A stretch of DNA of 64,000 bases from Pseudomonas abietaniphila (GTDB lineage Bacteria; Pseudomonadota; Gammaproteobacteria; Pseudomonadales; Pseudomonadaceae). Where the stretch lies: positions 1 to 64,000 of the forward strand of contig NZ_FNCO01000024.1 of assembly GCF_900100795.1 (NCBI RefSeq), read 5' to 3'. Made by a program: the position numbers and the translations under genes. The notes below the pieces were generated by a model. The model made no database searches. It saw only the letters and a list, made by a program, of their open reading frames with translations, and was not told where the DNA came from. Of this stretch, positions 18,520 to 25,574 are shown one piece after another; position 1 is the stretch's first letter, and each line of letters opens with the position of its first letter.

Positions 18520-18546
18520 GTTTCGGCCAAACCCGGAATAACTTTA
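18520..18546 (-). promoter_or_regulatory. Sigma-28 (FliA) promoter of flgM
   Basis: Read on the minus strand: TAAA, a 15-base spacer (GTTATTCCGGGTTTG), then GCCGAAAC. The consensus is TAAA-N15-GCCGATAA, so only two bases differ. Location fits flgMN transcription. Confidence 0.9.
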
Positions 18547-18643
18547 GGGCCCGTGCGAAAACAGTCTTGAATTGACTTCGCACTGGGCATATCGGTTCCG
18601 AGTGTAGAAAAAGCGCAGGCGTAGCGCCAGAGGTCAATAACCG

Positions 18644-19405
18644 TCACATAGCAACCTCTACCTGGCCGGGGGCCACGATGTTGGCCTTGATCACCCGTTT
18701 GGAGTTCAGGTTTTTCACCCGTATTTGCTCGTTGAAACCGCCGTCGGACAAGGCTTCGCCCGGCATGCGCACGCTCATTGACCCACTGCGTGCGCTGATC
18801 ACGACCTGATCGCCCTTGTGAACCATTTGCGGTTGTTCCAGGTGGACGGGCGTCAGCACTTGATCGATGACCGTTGGTCGGACAACTTTCTGCCCGACCG
18901 CCTGATCCAGCGAATCAAGGAAACCTTGTCCCAGCGTGCCTACGTCGCGCTCGCGCATCGCCACATCAGCCTCGGAAACGATCGCGTCCCGCTTCATGGG
19001 GCGGATGGCCGTCACCACGTTGCGAAACAAATGTACCTGGGCTGGCACGAACACCGTCCATGGAGCACTGCCTTCGCAACGCAGCTTCACGGTGACCCGG
19101 CCAATTGGCTGCGCCGGGCTTTCCAGCGACGCTGTCAAATCCCTGTCGCAATGCGGCATCCGCAAACGGGGATCGAGCTGTTTGACCTCGATTTCATAGC
19201 GGCCCTGGGTTTGACTCGTCGCCAAATAGTCTTCCACTGTGAATTCAAGAAAGCCCTGGGTGACGCCGATAAGTTGTTCAGGCAGGGTCGCGTTGTCTGC
19301 TCGGCTCAGGCCGGCGGTGCCCAGCAGGCACACTGCAGCCAACACGCCCAAGAAATGGCGGGTTGCGGATGTCGGGCGTCGAGATACTGTCGTTTGTGTG
19401 TTCAT
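18644..19405 (-). CDS. flgA: Flagellar basal body P-ring formation protein FlgA
   Basis: A 253-residue precursor. It has a hydrophobic signal segment (HFLGVLAAVCLLGTAGLSRA) followed by a SAF-like domain with the conserved C-terminal part (VHKGDQVVISARSGSMSVRMPGEAL, VKNLNSKRVIKANIVAPGQVEV). FlgA is the periplasmic chaperone of the P-ring protein FlgI. ATG 19405 is the best start by homology, but no Shine-Dalgarno precedes it, and a strong minus-strand sigma-54 element ends only about 13 bases upstream (see that entry). In-frame starts at 19441 or further upstream also lack an RBS. It heads the flgA-flgM-flgN-flgZ group and is divergent from cheV. Confidence 0.9.
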   Translation of the reverse strand: MNTQTTVSRRPTSATRHFLGVLAAVCLLGTAGLSRADNATLPEQLIGVTQGFLEFTVEDYLATSQTQGRYEIEVKQLDPRLRMPHCDRDLTASLESPAQPIGRVTVKLRCEGSAPWTVFVPAQVHLFRNVVTAIRPMKRDAIVSEADVAMRERDVGTLGQGFLDSLDQAVGQKVVRPTVIDQVLTPVHLEQPQMVHKGDQVVISARSGSMSVRMPGEALSDGGFNEQIRVKNLNSKRVIKANIVAPGQVEVAM

Positions 19406-19417
19406 GACGGGATAAAT

Positions 19418-19433
19418 AGCAAGGCCCGTGCCG
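19418..19433 (-). promoter_or_regulatory. Sigma-54 (RpoN) promoter of flgA
   Basis: Minus strand: CGGCAC-GGGCC-TTGCT, with the invariant GG and GC exactly 10 bases apart. The usual start site about 12 bases past the GC falls near 19407, two bases before the flgA ATG. Confidence 0.8.
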
Positions 19434-19481
19434 TTTGCCATCTGGCAGCGCGCAATTGGTCGTTTTGGGAAGGAGTGGGGC

Positions 19482-20414
19482 ATGGCTGGTGTTTTGGATT
19501 CAGTGAACCAGCGCACTCAACTGGTAGGGCAGAACCGCCTTGAATTGCTGCTGTTCCGTCTGGACGGCAAGCAGTTGTACGGGATCAACGTGTTCAAGGT
19601 AAAAGAGGTGCTTCAGTGCCCAAAACTTACCCACATGCCCAAATCCAGTCCGATTGTGCGCGGAGTGGCAAATATTCGAGGCGGTACGATTCCGATCCTC
19701 GACCTGGCGATGGCCACCGGCTCGGCGAAGCTGGGCAGCATTGACAACGCGTTCGTGATCATCACGGAATACAACACCAAGATTCAGGGTTTCCTGGTGC
19801 ATTCGGTCGAACGCATCGTGAACATGAACTGGGAAGACATTCATCCGCCGCCCAAGGGAACCGGTCGCGATCACTACCTGACGGCGGTGACGCGGATCGA
19901 CAACCAGTTGGTGGAAATCATCGACGTGGAAAAAATCCTCGCCGAAGTGGCGCCGGTGTCGGAAAACATTTCCGCAGGTGTGGTCACCGAGGAGGTCGCG
20001 CACAAGGCATTGTCGCTGCGGGTACTGACGGTCGATGACTCGTCGGTGGCGCGCAAGCAGGTGACGCGTTGCCTGCAAACGGTGGGCGTCGAGGTCACTG
20101 CGTTGAATGACGGTCGTCAGGCACTCGAATTCCTGCGCAAACTGGTGGACGAGGGCAAGAAACCGGAAGAGGAGTTCTTGATGATGATCTCCGACATTGA
20201 AATGCCGGAGATGGACGGCTACACCCTCACTGCTGAGATTCGTAGCGATCCGCGCATGCAGAAGCTGCACATCATCTTGCACACGTCGCTGTCCGGGGTG
20301 TTCAACCAGGCGATGGTGAAGAAAGTAGGTGCCGATGATTTTCTGGCCAAGTTTCGGCCGGACGATCTAGCAGCTAGAGTGGTAGATCGTATCAGGGCGG
20401 CAGATATCAGCTGA
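19482..20414 (+). CDS. cheV: Chemotaxis coupling protein CheV (CheW-REC fusion)
   Basis: A 310-residue protein. The CheW-like domain spans about residues 15-165 (LLLFRLDGKQLYGINVFKVKEV; VRGVANIRGGTIPILDLA). A receiver domain spans about residues 180-305, with the phospho-acceptor Asp in MMISDIEMPEMDGY, the acidic pocket LTVDDSSVARKQ and the conserved Lys in DDFLAKF. It couples chemoreceptors to CheA and acts as a phosphate sink or adaptation factor. ATG 19482 follows GGAAGGAGTGG. The cheV-cheR pair between flgA and flgB is the standard Pseudomonas arrangement. It is 41 bases ahead of cheR and co-directional. Confidence 0.95.
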   Translation: MAGVLDSVNQRTQLVGQNRLELLLFRLDGKQLYGINVFKVKEVLQCPKLTHMPKSSPIVRGVANIRGGTIPILDLAMATGSAKLGSIDNAFVIITEYNTKIQGFLVHSVERIVNMNWEDIHPPPKGTGRDHYLTAVTRIDNQLVEIIDVEKILAEVAPVSENISAGVVTEEVAHKALSLRVLTVDDSSVARKQVTRCLQTVGVEVTALNDGRQALEFLRKLVDEGKKPEEEFLMMISDIEMPEMDGYTLTAEIRSDPRMQKLHIILHTSLSGVFNQAMVKKVGADDFLAKFRPDDLAARVVDRIRAADIS

Positions 20415-20455
20415 GGAAGCACTTCCTCGGCTGTTCACATGATTTGAGAGGCGGC

Positions 20456-21283
20456 ATGTCTACAGGTAATTTGGATTTTGAACAGTTCCGGGTCTTCCTG
20501 GAAAAAGCCTGTGGCATTTTGCTGGGTGAAAATAAGCAGTATCTGGTCTCCAGTCGCCTGAACAAGCTGTTGGAACAGCAGGGCATCAAGTCCCTTGGGG
20601 AGTTGATCCAGCGCATCCAGAGCCAGCCGCGCAGCGGGTTGCGCGAGCAGGTGGTGGACGCGATGACCACCAACGAAACCCTGTGGTTTCGCGACACCTA
20701 CCCGTTCGAGGTGCTGAAGAACAAGGTCTTGCCGGAGCAGTTGAAGGCAAGTCCCGGCCTGCGTCCTCGTATCTGGTCCGCGGCGTGTTCGTCGGGGCAG
20801 GAGCCGTATTCGCTGTCGATGTCGATCGATGAGTTTGAGCGCAGCAACCCGGGGCAGTTGAAGGCCGGTGCGCAGATCGTGGCCACGGACTTGTCGGGCA
20901 GTATGTTGAATAACTGCAAGACGGGTGAATACGACAGTCTGGCGATCGGGCGCGGTTTGTCGCCTGACCGTTTGCAGCGTTATTTTGACCAGAAGACGCC
21001 TGGGCGCTGGACGGTGAAGGCGCCTATCAAGAGTCGTGTGGAGTTTCGTTCGTTCAACCTGCTGGACAGTTATGCGGCGTTGGGCAAGTTCGATATCGTG
21101 TTTTGTCGCAACGTGCTGATCTATTTTTCGGCTGAGGTGAAGAAGGACATTCTGCTGAGGATTCATTCAACGTTGAAACCAGGCGGGTATTTGTTCCTGG
21201 GGGCTTCGGAGGCGTTGAATGGTCTGCCGGATCACTACCAGATGGTTCAGTGCAGTCCCGGGATTATTTATCAGGCCAAGTGA
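20456..21283 (+). CDS. cheR: Chemotaxis protein methyltransferase CheR
   Basis: A 275-residue SAM-dependent glutamate methyltransferase. It has an N-terminal helical domain (FEQFRVFLEKACGILLGENKQ), the SAM motif WSAACSSGQEPYSLSM and the C-terminal FDIVFCRNVLIYFS segment. CheR methylates chemoreceptors for sensory adaptation. ATG 20456 follows GAGAGGCGG. It ends the cheV-cheR unit and is followed by a clear terminator. Confidence 0.95.
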   Translation: MSTGNLDFEQFRVFLEKACGILLGENKQYLVSSRLNKLLEQQGIKSLGELIQRIQSQPRSGLREQVVDAMTTNETLWFRDTYPFEVLKNKVLPEQLKASPGLRPRIWSAACSSGQEPYSLSMSIDEFERSNPGQLKAGAQIVATDLSGSMLNNCKTGEYDSLAIGRGLSPDRLQRYFDQKTPGRWTVKAPIKSRVEFRSFNLLDSYAALGKFDIVFCRNVLIYFSAEVKKDILLRIHSTLKPGGYLFLGASEALNGLPDHYQMVQCSPGIIYQAK

Positions 21284-21307
21284 GTCTGGTATTTCGGTTT
21301 GTCGAGA

Positions 21308-21331
21308 GCCCCGCTTTGGCGGGGTTTTTTA
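21308..21331 (+). terminator. Terminator of cheV-cheR
   Basis: A CCCCGC / GCGGGG stem around a TTTG loop is followed by six T residues, 24 bases after the cheR stop. Confidence 0.95.
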
Positions 21332-21394
21332 TGGACGAGATTTGAGTTGTTTTGGGTTGTTGTTGGCGCTGGTTTTTGAGTGCTTGGTCGTTAT

Positions 21395-22090
21395 CGATGG
21401 CGGCACGAATTCACTTTTCCGCCCCTCGGCGGGTCACTTTTGAAAAGGCGCCAAAAGTAACCAAAAGCGCCTTGCTCCTGGCTTGGCCCTCGTTCCTCGG
21501 GTTCCTTCTCTCCGGCGACGCTCCGTGGGCCCGCCGCCATCGGCCATCCATGGCCGGGGGCGGCTCTCGCGGCATCCATGCCGCTCGGCCCACTCCGCGC
21601 CGCCTGCGTTCAGCCTGCACCCAAGTCGCGTTTTGTGGTGTTTGACCCGTTGGTGTACAAGAACAAAATCAAAAGCAGGAGCGGAACAAAGCATCAGGAT
21701 TTCGCAATCTCTGTAGGAGCGCGCTTGCCCGCGATCTACCGCGCAGCGGTAGCGAAATCAGGCGACTCGGTTGTACCTGATACACCGCATGCACCGGATG
21801 TGCTGCCGGTTCCCGGCAGATCGCGGGCAAGCGCGCTCCTACAGGTATCGCGTCATCCGATGCTTTTGATTTTGCTTTTCTAGCGCGATAGTCCAGACAC
21901 CACAAATCGCGACTTGGGCGCAGGCAGAACGCAGGCGGGCCCACGGAGCGTCGCCGGAGTGAGGGTACGACGACGAAGGAGTCGCCAAACCAGGAGTTCA
22001 GACCCTTGATTACTTGGGGATGGTCCGGCATTCCGGTTTTCAAGTAACTCGCCGGAGGCGAAACAGTTCGGCCGTTAGGACGAATTCTCG
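21395..22090. repeat. Nested palindromic repeat element A (between cheR and flgB)
   Basis: About 0.7 kb without genes. Arms face each other around a central REP pair. A 24-base block at 21512-21535 (starting CCGGCGACGCTCCG) has its exact reverse complement at 21934-21957. The next inner block (GCCTGCGTTCAGCC...TTTGTGGTGT, 21602-21641) is mirrored at 21898-21938, and an AAAATCAAAAGCA box is mirrored by TGCTTTTGATTTTGC. The right arm lacks about 65 bases present in the left. Outer parts carry GGCGAGTTACTTGAAA-like boxes in inverted form. Most of its modules recur at 54.2-55.3 kb. Confidence 0.85.
21713..21843. repeat. REP pair at the centre of element A
   Basis: GTAGGAGCGCGCTTGCCCGC near 21713 and its reverse complement ending at 21843, with an internal short palindrome (ACCGCGCAGCGGT). 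This is the Pseudomonas REP doublet type. Confidence 0.9.
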
Positions 22091-22154
22091 CGTTTACGGA
22101 TATGTCCCAGTTCTCAAATACAAACTGGCAGTTACCGCGTCAGCGGCAAAAAAA

Positions 22155-22170
22155 CGGCACCCACCTTGCC
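22155..22170 (+). promoter_or_regulatory. Sigma-54-like element 1 upstream of flgB
   Basis: CGGCAC-CCACC-TTGCC with GG and GC ten bases apart. It is the most distal of three in tandem; weaker than element 3 because of C at the first base and TTGCC. Confidence 0.5.
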
Positions 22171-22209
22171 GCTTGCCTCCCCACCAGCGGAAATCGCTTG
22201 CCGCTTTTC

Positions 22210-22225
22210 TGGCATCACCCTTGCC
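22210..22225 (+). promoter_or_regulatory. Sigma-54-like element 2 upstream of flgB
   Basis: TGGCAT-CACCC-TTGCC with correct GG-N10-GC spacing, 55 bases after element 1. Confidence 0.55.
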
Positions 22226-22266
22226 GATCGCCTCCGAACCCCCCGGAATACGGGCGTTTCTAAAAG

Positions 22267-22282
22267 TGGCACGCCGCTTGCT
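22267..22282 (+). promoter_or_regulatory. Sigma-54 (RpoN) promoter of flgBCDE
   Basis: TGGCAC-GCCGC-TTGCT is an essentially perfect -24/-12 element, 46 bases before the flgB start; transcription would begin near 22293. This is probably the main promoter, under FleQ/FleR control by analogy with P. aeruginosa. Confidence 0.9.
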
Positions 22283-22328
22283 ATCTCTCTGTCACGAACA
22301 TCTGGTCAACCGGTAAAGGTTTCCCGAC

Positions 22329-22736
22329 ATGAGCATCAGCTTCGACAAAGCACTGGGCATTCACGAAAAGGCGCTGAACTTCCGCGCCCAACGTGCCGAA
22401 GTGCTGGCCAACAACATCACCAACGCCGACACGCCTAACTACAAGGCGCGCGACCTGGACTTCTCCAAGGTGTTGGCCGCTGAAAGCGACAAGGCCAACA
22501 ACGGCACCTTCGCCCTCAACATGACCAACAATCGTCATATCGAAGCGCAAGGCATGACCGATGGCGACGCCAGCTTGCTGTACCGCACGCCGTCGCAGCC
22601 TTCGCTGGACCAGAACACCGTCGATTCCCAGGTCGAGAACGCCAACTACGCCGAGAACGCCATTGGCTTTCAGGCCAGTTTCACGTTGCTCAACAGTAAG
22701 TTCAAAGGGCTGGTAGCAGCCCTGCGTGGAGAGTAA
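22329..22736 (+). CDS. flgB: Flagellar basal-body rod protein FlgB
   Basis: A 135-residue proximal rod protein. It has the N-terminal rod/hook signature (ALNFRAQRAEVLANNITNADTPNYKARD) and a C-terminal helix (ENAIGFQASFTLLNSKFKGLVAALRG). Length is normal for the family. FlgB forms the first layer of the rod above the MS ring and is exported by the flagellar type III system. It is the first gene of flgBCDE behind sigma-54 elements, and its stop is 3 bases from flgC. Confidence 0.96.
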   Translation: MSISFDKALGIHEKALNFRAQRAEVLANNITNADTPNYKARDLDFSKVLAAESDKANNGTFALNMTNNRHIEAQGMTDGDASLLYRTPSQPSLDQNTVDSQVENANYAENAIGFQASFTLLNSKFKGLVAALRGE

Positions 22737-22739
22737 TTC

Positions 22740-23183
22740 ATGTCGCTATCCAGTGTTTTCAATATCGCCGGCAGTGGCATGAGTGCGCAGAACACTCGCC
22801 TGAACACCGTCGCCAGTAACATCGCCAACGCCGAGACTGTTTCGTCCAGTCTGGACAAGACCTACCGCGCCCGTCACCCGGTGTTCGCCACTGTGTTTCA
22901 AGGGCAGGAGTCCGGCGGCAGCGCGTCGCTGTTCGAAGATCAGGGGCAGGCCGGCACCGGCGTGCAGGTGTCCGGCATCGTCGAAGATTCTTCCAATCTG
23001 GAAGCACGTTACGAGCCCAACCACCCGGCAGCCGACAAGAACGGTTACGTCTATTACCCGAACGTCAACGTCGTCAATGAGATGGCTGACATGATTTCGG
23101 CGAGCCGCTCGTTCCAGACCAACGCGGAAGTCATGAACACCGCCAAAACAATGATGCAGAAGGTCCTGACTCTGGGTCAGTGA
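22740..23183 (+). CDS. flgC: Flagellar basal-body rod protein FlgC
   Basis: A 147-residue rod protein with the axial-protein N-terminal motif (FNIAGSGMSAQNTRLNTVASNIANAET) and the FlgC C-terminal motif (VNEMADMISASRSFQTNAEVMNTAKTMMQK). It assembles in the proximal rod with FlgB and FlgF. The start ATG lies 3 bases after flgB behind GGAGAG, so the two genes are translationally close. Confidence 0.96.
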   Translation: MSLSSVFNIAGSGMSAQNTRLNTVASNIANAETVSSSLDKTYRARHPVFATVFQGQESGGSASLFEDQGQAGTGVQVSGIVEDSSNLEARYEPNHPAADKNGYVYYPNVNVVNEMADMISASRSFQTNAEVMNTAKTMMQKVLTLGQ

Positions 23184-23198
23184 TAAGGGGCGAATGCA

Positions 23199-23894
23199 AT
23201 GAGCGTGACTAACGACACGACGACCAGCGACTACCTCAAGTCGTTGCAGACGGTGACCTCCGGCAAGACCGGCGACTCCGCCACGGGCGCCAGCACGCTG
23301 GGCAAGGACTCGTTCCTGCAGCTGCTGGTCACCCAGATGCAAAACCAGAACCCGCTCGACCCGCAAGACAACAGCGAATTCGTGGCGCAACTGGCGCAGT
23401 TCAGCAGCCTGGAAACCATGCAGAACCTGAGCACATCGGTTGATGCGATTGGCGGCATGTACCAGTCATCGCAAGCGCTGCAAGCGTCGTCGCTGGTGGG
23501 TCGCTCGGTGATCGTCGACAGCGGTTCGACCAACGTGGACACCACTAAGGGCATGACCGGTCAGGTCGTTCTGCCTTCTACCAGCACCGTGACCAGCGTC
23601 GATGTTTACGACAGCACCGGCACCATCGTGCGCACGATCGACCTCGGTGAGCAGAAAGCCGGCAATGCCAGCTTTACCTGGGATGGCAAAGACGACGCGG
23701 GCCAGACACTGGCGACCGGTAACTACAGCTTTAAAGCGTCGGGCAGTCTGGACGGTACGAAAACAGGGCTCACGACCTACCTCCCTGCGACGGTGACCAG
23801 CGTCACCATGGGCACGGCTGGCACTGCCATGACGCTTAACCTGGCCAACGGCGAAAACATCGCCTTGTCCAAAGTTCAACAAATCGGAATCTAG
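23199..23894 (+). CDS. flgD: Hook assembly scaffold/capping protein FlgD
   Basis: A 231-residue FlgD. The N-terminal signature is FLQLLVTQMQNQNPLDPQDN then EFVAQLAQFSSLETM. The C-terminal FlgD tudor/Ig-like domains include FTWDGKDDAGQTLATGNYSF. It caps the growing hook so that FlgE polymerises and then leaves. It sits 15 bases after flgC in the same operon. Confidence 0.96.
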   Translation: MSVTNDTTTSDYLKSLQTVTSGKTGDSATGASTLGKDSFLQLLVTQMQNQNPLDPQDNSEFVAQLAQFSSLETMQNLSTSVDAIGGMYQSSQALQASSLVGRSVIVDSGSTNVDTTKGMTGQVVLPSTSTVTSVDVYDSTGTIVRTIDLGEQKAGNASFTWDGKDDAGQTLATGNYSFKASGSLDGTKTGLTTYLPATVTSVTMGTAGTAMTLNLANGENIALSKVQQIGI

Positions 23895-23922
23895 AGCCGA
23901 CTCGACGGCGCAGGAGTGATAC

Positions 23923-25245
23923 ATGTCTTTCAATATCGGTCTGAGTGGGCTCTACGCAGCAAATAAAAGTCTCGACGTCACCGGCAACAACATTGCCAAC
24001 GTCGCGACCGTCGGCTTCAAGTCGTCCCGTGCCGAGTTCGCCGACCAGTACGCGCAATCCATTCGCGGTACGTCCGGTGGCACCAGCGTCGGCAGCGGCG
24101 TGACCACCGCAGCGGTCACGCAGAACTTCACCCAAGGTGCGTTGACCACCGGTACCGGTCGTGATCTCGACCTGGCAATCAACGGCAACGGCTTCTTCAT
24201 GGTCAGCAACAATGGCGAGAAGCTGTACACCCGTGCCGGTAACTTCCACACCGACACCGCCGGCAACGTCATCGACACCAACGGCAATAATCTGCAGGGT
24301 TATGGCGTTGATGCCAATGGCAACGTGAAGACGGGCGTTTTGACCAACCTCAAGGTCGACACCTCGAACATGCCGCCGAAGGCGACCAGCGAGATCACCA
24401 TCAGCTCGAACCTGAATTCCGCTACAGAAATCAACACCGCTGCGGCGTTCGATCCGGCGAAGGTCGAGACCTATGACCTGACCTACAGCACCAAGATCTA
24501 CGACAGTCAGGGTAACGAACACCAGCTGAACCAGTATTTCCGGAAGACGGGACTCAATACCTGGGACATGTACACACAGATCGACGGCCGCAGCATCAGT
24601 GACCCGACGCAGACCACACCGGATGTGACCAATCTGACGTTCGATTCGGCGGGTAACATGGTCACCACGCCAGCGCCGACTTCGACTGCCAACATGGTGG
24701 TGAACGCCGACGGTACGTTCACCATCGCGAACTGGATCCCAGGCCAAAGCAAGACCGTAGGCTCCACCACTACCTGGGCAGCCAACGGCGCCGCCGCAGC
24801 AGCGGGTGGCATGAAGTTTGATATGTTAGCGACCACGCAGACCAATGCTACTGGCGGTGCGATCTCCAAGAATCAAAATGGTAACTACACCGGCCAGATC
24901 AGTGCGATGAGCGTTGACTCCTCGGGTAAGCTGTTCGCTACCTACACCAATGGTTTGTCTCAGACTATCGGCCAGGTAGCGTTGACATCTTTCGCCAACG
25001 TCCAGGGCCTGTCTCCGGCGGGCGGTACCATGTGGCGTGAAACCTACGCTTCGGGCATTCCCGTGACCGGCGCGCCGGAGTCCGGTACGTTGGGCAACAT
25101 TACCGGTTCGGCGCTGGAAGAATCCAACGTTGACCTGACCACCGAACTGGTCGAGCTGATCAAGGCGCAAAGTAACTATCAGGCGAACGCGAAGACCATT
25201 TCGACTGAAAGCACCATCATGCAGACCACGATTCAGATGACCTGA
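23923..25245 (+). CDS. flgE: Flagellar hook protein FlgE (canonical copy)
   Basis: A 440-residue hook subunit. The N-terminal D0 region is SFNIGLSGLYAANKSLDVTG / NNIANVATVGFKSSR. One middle domain (TYDLTYSTKIYDSQGNEHQLNQYF) is followed by the C-terminal D0 helix (LEESNVDLTTELVELIKAQ / YQANAKTISTESTIMQT). Length is in the normal range for Pseudomonas (about 440-460). It ends the flgBCDE operon, which closes with a strong terminator at 25266. A second, larger paralogue starts 330 bases downstream. Confidence 0.96.
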   Translation: MSFNIGLSGLYAANKSLDVTGNNIANVATVGFKSSRAEFADQYAQSIRGTSGGTSVGSGVTTAAVTQNFTQGALTTGTGRDLDLAINGNGFFMVSNNGEKLYTRAGNFHTDTAGNVIDTNGNNLQGYGVDANGNVKTGVLTNLKVDTSNMPPKATSEITISSNLNSATEINTAAAFDPAKVETYDLTYSTKIYDSQGNEHQLNQYFRKTGLNTWDMYTQIDGRSISDPTQTTPDVTNLTFDSAGNMVTTPAPTSTANMVVNADGTFTIANWIPGQSKTVGSTTTWAANGAAAAAGGMKFDMLATTQTNATGGAISKNQNGNYTGQISAMSVDSSGKLFATYTNGLSQTIGQVALTSFANVQGLSPAGGTMWRETYASGIPVTGAPESGTLGNITGSALEESNVDLTTELVELIKAQSNYQANAKTISTESTIMQTTIQMT

Positions 25246-25265
25246 TAACGGTTCTTTTTTATTGA

Positions 25266-25292
25266 GCCCCTCCTTGGAGGGGCTTTTTTTTT
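25266..25292 (+). terminator. Terminator of the flgBCDE operon
   Basis: A perfect GCCCCTCC / GGAGGGGC stem with a 2-base gap is followed by nine T residues. It separates flgE from the paralogue downstream. Confidence 0.96.
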
Positions 25293-25574
25293 GAGTGTTA
25301 GAAACTGAATCGGGTTCGGCCCTCAGGACGAACCATCAGCGTCATTCCAAACAGGATCTTCATCCGAATCACAGCAGCACAGCCGCCCCATGCGGTGCAA
25401 AAAACATCAAGAGTCATCCCACTCTCTTCCTGGAAATTTCCTACTTCCGTTAATGCGAGACTCAAATTCGCTGACAAATTAATGCCATTGAAAGGTCGCT
25501 TTCGATCGCATTCGTTTGCCTGCGAAACCCATGCATTGACGGACGTGCCGTGCATAGCGGCTCAGGGAGAGTTC
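25293..25574. other. Leader region upstream of flgE2
   Basis: 282 bases, visibly richer in A+T than its neighbours around 25390-25490. No GG-N10-GC sigma-54 or TAAA-N15-GCCGATAA sigma-28 element was found. A minus-strand open frame here (25298-25555, 85 codons) has no family features. CAGGGAGAG, 4-12 bases before the flgE2 ATG, is a good ribosome binding site. Confidence 0.45.

Noticed and set aside
21395..22090. Short open frames within element A (and the same in element B)
   Set aside because: They occur in several frames on both strands of a palindrome and are Arg/Pro/Gly-rich by-products of the repeat; no RBS or family match.
25298..25555. Minus-strand 85-codon frame upstream of flgE2
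   Set aside because: No signal peptide, no motif, no clear RBS; more likely part of the flgE2 leader.
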